Source: Pseudomonadota bacterium
GTDB lineage: Bacteria > Pseudomonadota > Gammaproteobacteria > Steroidobacterales > Steroidobacteraceae
DNA length: 9,760 bases
Assembly: GCA_021820785.1 (NCBI GenBank)
Contig: JAKADE010000075.1
Coordinates: 1-9,760 of the forward strand
Direction of reading: 5' to 3'
The notes below the pieces were generated by a model. It saw only the letters and a list, made by a program, of their open reading frames with translations. It made no database searches and was not told where the DNA came from. This document shows positions 6,869 to 9,760 of this stretch, piece after piece. A program made the translations under genes and the position numbers. How positions within the stretch are numbered: the stretch's first letter is position 1; every line of letters begins with the position of its first letter.

Positions 6869-7437
6869 GTCACCGTGCCGCGTTCATCGACCGGGACGGC
6901 GTGCTCAATGCCGAGCGCGGCTTCGTGCACCGGATCGAGGAGTTCGAGCTGTTGCCGGGTGCGCTCGAGGCACTCGCGGCGCTCGAGGGCGCTGGCTACC
7001 GCCGGGTCGTGGTGACCAACCAGTCGGGGATCGCCCGCGGGCTCTACACCGAGGCGGACTTCGCGCGGCTGATGGGCGAGGTGCGTCTGCGGCTGCGCGC
7101 CGAGGGCGTCAGCTTCGATGCCGTCGAGTATTGCCCGCATCTGCCCGATGCGCCCCTGGAGCAGTACCGCCGGGCCTGCGCGTGCCGCAAGCCCGAGCCC
7201 GGCATGCTGCTCGCGGCGATCCGTGCCCTCGACATCGACCCGGCGGCCTCGTTTCTGGTCGGGGATCGGATCTCCGACGTGCAGGCGGGCCGCGCCGCAG
7301 GCGTCGGCCAGTGCTTCCTCGTGCGCAGCGGGTATGCCCTCTCCGCCGAGGCCGTTGCTGCGGCCGATGCCGTGTACGACGACCTGCTGGGGTGCGTGAC
7401 GGACGTCCTGAACGGGGACCTGAGTCGCGCCGACTGA
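6865..7437 (+). CDS. gmhB: D-glycero-beta-D-manno-heptose 1,7-bisphosphate 7-phosphatase GmhB
   Basis: 190 residues, almost exactly the E. coli GmhB length. It removes the 7-phosphate from heptose 1,7-bisphosphate between the HldA and HldC steps. Seen: HAD-family nucleophile motif FIDRDGVLN with Asp9 (nucleophile) and Asp11 (acid/base), motif II VVVTNQSGIARG (Thr51), motif III Lys109 in CRKPEPGM, and Mg-binding Asp134 in VGDRISD. The structural zinc site of GmhB is complete: Cys90 and His92 in CPH, Cys105 and Cys107 in CAC. This zinc loop separates GmhB from most histidinol-phosphatase relatives of similar size, and context supports it. Start ATG overlaps the hldC stop; there is no strong Shine-Dalgarno, implying coupled translation. 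Confidence 0.94.
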   Translation: MSHRAAFIDRDGVLNAERGFVHRIEEFELLPGALEALAALEGAGYRRVVVTNQSGIARGLYTEADFARLMGEVRLRLRAEGVSFDAVEYCPHLPDAPLEQYRRACACRKPEPGMLLAAIRALDIDPAASFLVGDRISDVQAGRAAGVGQCFLVRSGYALSAEAVAAADAVYDDLLGCVTDVLNGDLSRAD

Positions 7438-7438
7438 G

Positions 7439-7515
7439 GATCGCGGCATGACGCGCCTCGTGCGGCCGTGGCAAGCTTCGCCGATTCAATGGCCTGGGGA
7501 CAGGAGCCCGCGATC
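7439..7515. repeat. 8-bp inverted repeat framing the rmlA translation start
   Basis: GATCGCGG (7439-7446) and its exact reverse complement CCGCGATC (7508-7515). The first arm overlaps the Shine-Dalgarno of the small ORF, the second abuts the rmlA GTG, and the rmlA AGGAG lies just inside the stem. In mRNA this could form a long-range stem that affects rmlA translation. Chance occurrence in GC-rich DNA is possible. Confidence 0.35.
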
Positions 7516-7519
7516 GTGA
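7448..7519 (+). CDS. Possible 23-codon leader ORF upstream of rmlA
   Basis: ATG 7448 is preceded at 7 nt by GAGGA (7436-7440), and the frame encodes 23 residues ([20 protein letters not shown], then PRS) before TGA 7517-7519, which overlaps the rmlA GTG (GTGA, 7516-7519). The peptide contains two Trp and three Pro and has no membrane segment or recognisable domain. The good Shine-Dalgarno and the 4-bp coupling to rmlA mirror the real gene junctions in this operon. It may be a translated leader coupling gmhB to rmlA, or chance. Existence as a protein is unproven. Confidence 0.3.
   Translation: MTRLVRPWQASPIQWPGDRSPRS
7502..7506 (+). promoter_or_regulatory. Ribosome binding site of rmlA
   Basis: AGGAG ends 9 nt before GTG 7516. 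It places the start at GTG 7516, giving the normal RmlA N-terminus ([14 protein letters not shown]), rather than the in-frame GTG at 7468 that would add 16 unrelated residues. Confidence 0.7.
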
Positions 7520-8388
7520 AAGGTATCGTTCTCGCCGGAGGCGCCGGCACCCGTCTGCATCCGGTCACCTTGAGCGTCAGCAAGCAGCTGCTGCCGGTGT
7601 ACGACAAGCCCATGGTGTACTACCCGATCTCGACGCTGATGCTCGCCGGGATCCGGGACATTCTCCTCATCTCGACGCCCGCGGACCTGCCGCTCTTTCA
7701 ACGCTTGCTCGGCGATGGCTCGCAGTGGGGCGTGTCGTTCTCCTACGCCGAGCAGCCGCGGCCCGAGGGCCTCGCCCAGGCCTTCCTCATCGGCCGCCCG
7801 TTCATCGGCGGTGCGCCGGTCGCGCTGGTGCTGGGCGACAATATTTTCTACGGCCACGGCCTTTCCGGGCAGCTCAAACAGGCGGCCGGGCGCGATCGCG
7901 GCGCGACCGTCTTTGCCTACCGGGTGCGCGACCCGGAGCGCTACGGTGTGGTGAGCTTCGATGCCGCGGGGCGCGCGATCACCCTGGAGGAGAAGCCCGT
8001 TCAGCCGAAGTCGAACTATGCGGTGACGGGGCTGTACTTCTACGACCGCCAGGTCGCCGATCTCGCCGCGAGCCTCAAGCCCTCGGCGCGCGGGGAGCTC
8101 GAGATCACCGATCTGAACCGGCTGTACCTCGAACGCGGTGAGCTCACCGTGGAGCAGCTCGGGCGCGGCGTGGCCTGGCTCGATACCGGGACGCACGAGT
8201 CGCTCATCCAGGCCTCGATGTTCATCGAGGCGATCGAGACGCGCCAGGGCCTGAAAGTCGGCTGTCCGGAGGAGATCGCCTACCACAGCGGCTTCATCGA
8301 TGCGGCGCAGCTCGAGCGCCTCGCGCAGCCGCTCGCCAAGAGCGGCTATGGAACGTATCTCCTCGATGTGCTGAAAGGACCCAAGTGA
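7516..8388 (+). CDS. rmlA: Glucose-1-phosphate thymidylyltransferase RmlA
   Basis: 290 residues from GTG 7516, the usual RmlA length. It joins dTTP and glucose 1-phosphate to dTDP-glucose, the first step of dTDP-L-rhamnose synthesis in the cytoplasm. Seen: nucleotide-binding [13 protein letters not shown] (6-18), [16 protein letters not shown] (22-37), metal-binding Asp108 in [26 protein letters not shown] (158-173 region) with Lys160, and [10 protein letters not shown] with the second metal-site Asp223. The long RmlA type, with these C-terminal motifs, is also subject to feedback by dTDP-rhamnose in characterised enzymes; that is family knowledge. It follows gmhB by 78 bp, the only sizeable gap in the second block. 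Its TGA overlaps the rmlC ATG (TGATG, 8386-8390). Confidence 0.96.
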   Translation: MKGIVLAGGAGTRLHPVTLSVSKQLLPVYDKPMVYYPISTLMLAGIRDILLISTPADLPLFQRLLGDGSQWGVSFSYAEQPRPEGLAQAFLIGRPFIGGAPVALVLGDNIFYGHGLSGQLKQAAGRDRGATVFAYRVRDPERYGVVSFDAAGRAITLEEKPVQPKSNYAVTGLYFYDRQVADLAASLKPSARGELEITDLNRLYLERGELTVEQLGRGVAWLDTGTHESLIQASMFIEAIETRQGLKVGCPEEIAYHSGFIDAAQLERLAQPLAKSGYGTYLLDVLKGPK

Positions 8389-8936
8389 TGCAATTCGAAC
8401 CGACGGCGATTCCCGAGGTGGTGCTGATCCGCCCGAAGGTTTTCGGCGATGAGCGCGGCTTCTTCATGGAGTCCTGGGAACAGCGCAAGTTTGCCGCGGC
8501 CGGGCTCGATCTGACGTTTGTGCAGGACAACCACAGTCACTCGGCCCGGCACATTCTCCGGGGTCTGCACTATCAGGTCCGCCAGCCGCAGGGAAAGCTG
8601 GTCCGGGTCACGAGCGGTCGGGTATTCGACGTCGCCGTCGACATCCGCCGCAGTTCGGCCACCTTCGGTCGCTGGGTCGGCGTCGAGCTGTCGGCCGAGA
8701 ACCATCACATGCTCTGGGTGCCCCCGGGGTTCGCGCACGGGTACCTGGTGCTCAGCGACTCGGCGGATTTCCTCTACAAGGTCACCGACTTCTGGGCGCC
8801 GGAGCACGAGCGCGCGATCCGCTGGGATGATCCGACAATCGGCGTGCGCTGGCCGCTGCCGGCCGGGGTGCAGCCGGTCCTCTCGGGCAAGGATGCCGCG
8901 GCCCCGGCGTTGAGCGCGGCCGAGGTCTACCCGTGA
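8388..8936 (+). CDS. rmlC: dTDP-4-dehydrorhamnose 3,5-epimerase RmlC
   Basis: 182 residues, normal for RmlC. It epimerises C3 and C5 of dTDP-4-keto-6-deoxy-glucose, the third step to dTDP-rhamnose. Seen: VFGDERGFFMESW near the N-terminus (18-30), cupin core with QDNHSHS, LRGLHYQ where His61 is the catalytic base, GKLVRVTSGRVFDVAVDIRR, PPGFAHGY, and Tyr130 (FLYKV), matching the known catalytic tyrosine. The start is ATG 8388, with AAGGA (8375-8379) 8 nt ahead; GTG 8385 in the same frame would add one residue. It overlaps rmlA at the start and rmlD at the end, implying tight co-expression. Confidence 0.96.
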   Translation: MQFEPTAIPEVVLIRPKVFGDERGFFMESWEQRKFAAAGLDLTFVQDNHSHSARHILRGLHYQVRQPQGKLVRVTSGRVFDVAVDIRRSSATFGRWVGVELSAENHHMLWVPPGFAHGYLVLSDSADFLYKVTDFWAPEHERAIRWDDPTIGVRWPLPAGVQPVLSGKDAAAPALSAAEVYP

Positions 8937-9760
8937 AAGTGCTGGTCACCGGCGCCGGCGGCCAGGTCGGCCGCCTGTTGCGTGCGACCTGCCCCGAGGG
9001 CATCGAGCTCACGGCCTGTACGCATGCCGAGCTAGACATCGGTGATGCGCAGGCGGTTCGCCGCACGTTCGAGCGCGTGCAGCCCGCAGCCGTGATCAAT
9101 GCAGCGGCGTATACGGCGGTCGACAAGGCGGAGTCGGAGCCGGAGTTGGCGCGCCGCATCAACGGCCTCGGTCCTGCGCACCTGGCTGCCGGTGCCGCGG
9201 CCTGCGGGGCCCGGCTGGTGCAGATTTCGACGGACTTCGTCTTCGACGGAACGGCCTCGTCGCCGTATCGTCCCGAGGCGCACCCGAATCCGCTCGGCGT
9301 CTACGGCGCGACCAAGCGGGAGGGCGAACTCGCGGTGCTCGAGGCGCTCGCCGGACACTCGGTCATCGTGCGCACCGCCTGGGTGTATGCCGCGGAGGGG
9401 AAGAACTTCGTGCACACCATGCTGCGCCTGATGCGCGAGCGTGGCGCGGTGCGCGTGGTGGCCGACCAGGTCGGGACCCCCACGGCCGCGAGGCCGCTGG
9501 CCGAGGTGCTGTGGCAGATCGTGGCCCGGCCGGAGATTCGCGGGGTGCATCACTGGACCGACGCCGGCGTCGCCAGCTGGTACGACTTGGCCGTGGCGAT
9601 TGCGGATGAAAGCGCGGCCCTCGGGTTGCTCCCGTCCGGGGTCGTGGTCACGCCGATCGCAACCGAAGAGTACCCGACGCCCGCGCGCCGCCCGGCCTAC
9701 AGCGTGCTCGACAAGCGCTCGCTCGCGGCCTGTGGATTTCATCCCGCGCACTGGCGGCAC
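8933..9760 (+). CDS. rmlD: dTDP-4-dehydrorhamnose reductase RmlD (3' partial)
   Basis: 276 codons from GTG 8933 to the right edge with no stop; RmlD is usually about 285-300 residues, so only the C-terminal end is missing. It reduces dTDP-4-keto-rhamnose to dTDP-L-rhamnose with NAD(P)H, the last step of the pathway. Seen: Rossmann motif GAGGQVG (7-13), NAAAYTAVDKAE, typical of RmlD, QISTDFVFDG with the catalytic Thr, and Tyr124-Lys128 of YGATK. RTAWVYAAEGKNFVHTML and ADQVGTPT are also RmlD hallmarks. Start: GTG overlaps the rmlC stop (GTGA, 8933-8936), with GAGG (8922-8925) 7 nt upstream. Gene order rmlA-rmlC-rmlD leaves rmlB outside the window. Confidence 0.95.
   Translation, partial: MKVLVTGAGGQVGRLLRATCPEGIELTACTHAELDIGDAQAVRRTFERVQPAAVINAAAYTAVDKAESEPELARRINGLGPAHLAAGAAACGARLVQISTDFVFDGTASSPYRPEAHPNPLGVYGATKREGELAVLEALAGHSVIVRTAWVYAAEGKNFVHTMLRLMRERGAVRVVADQVGTPTAARPLAEVLWQIVARPEIRGVHHWTDAGVASWYDLAVAIADESAALGLLPSGVVVTPIATEEYPTPARRPAYSVLDKRSLAACGFHPAHWRH

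Overview
This GC-rich stretch of bacterial chromosome is a nucleotide-sugar and surface-polysaccharide locus. Gram-negative LPS heptose genes point to a proteobacterium. A separate HldA and HldC, instead of one fused HldE, would fit several beta- and gammaproteobacteria, but the window does not fix the genus.

Layout: (1) 2-673 is the C-terminal part of a DegT/StrS-type PLP sugar aminotransferase, cut by the left edge. (2) 698-4877 is a tight plus-strand run: pgi, gmhA (TTG start), hldA and hldD, with 4-bp stop/start overlaps at gmhA-hldA and hldA-hldD. (3) 4878-6385 breaks the run. It holds a minus-strand two-gene module, a TumE-family (DUF6516) toxin-like protein followed by a winged-helix protein that is probably its antitoxin, flanked by DNA without convincing genes. 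The toxin gene has a good sigma70-type promoter whose -10 lies inside a palindrome, and its transcript is probably leaderless. (4) 6386-9760 is a second plus-strand run: hldC, gmhB, a possible 23-codon leader ORF, rmlA, rmlC and rmlD (cut by the right edge), again mostly overlapping.

How the genes work together: GmhA isomerises sedoheptulose 7-phosphate to D-glycero-D-manno-heptose 7-phosphate. HldA phosphorylates it at C1, GmhB removes the 7-phosphate, HldC adds AMP, and HldD epimerises the product to ADP-L-glycero-beta-D-manno-heptose, the donor for the LPS inner core. All five steps are here, split into two blocks by the toxin-antitoxin module. RmlA, RmlC and RmlD are steps 1, 3 and 4 of dTDP-L-rhamnose synthesis; rmlB (step 2) is not in the window. 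Pgi links the locus to central hexose phosphates, and the aminotransferase suggests an amino sugar is also made.

Most worth a second look: the Pgi protein has non-consensus residues at three normally near-invariant positions, including glycine where the catalytic glutamate is expected. Next are the toxin promoter/palindrome and an 8-bp inverted repeat plus small ORF that frame the rmlA start. The window is otherwise a recognisable polysaccharide-precursor cluster, and I do not claim a wholly new system.
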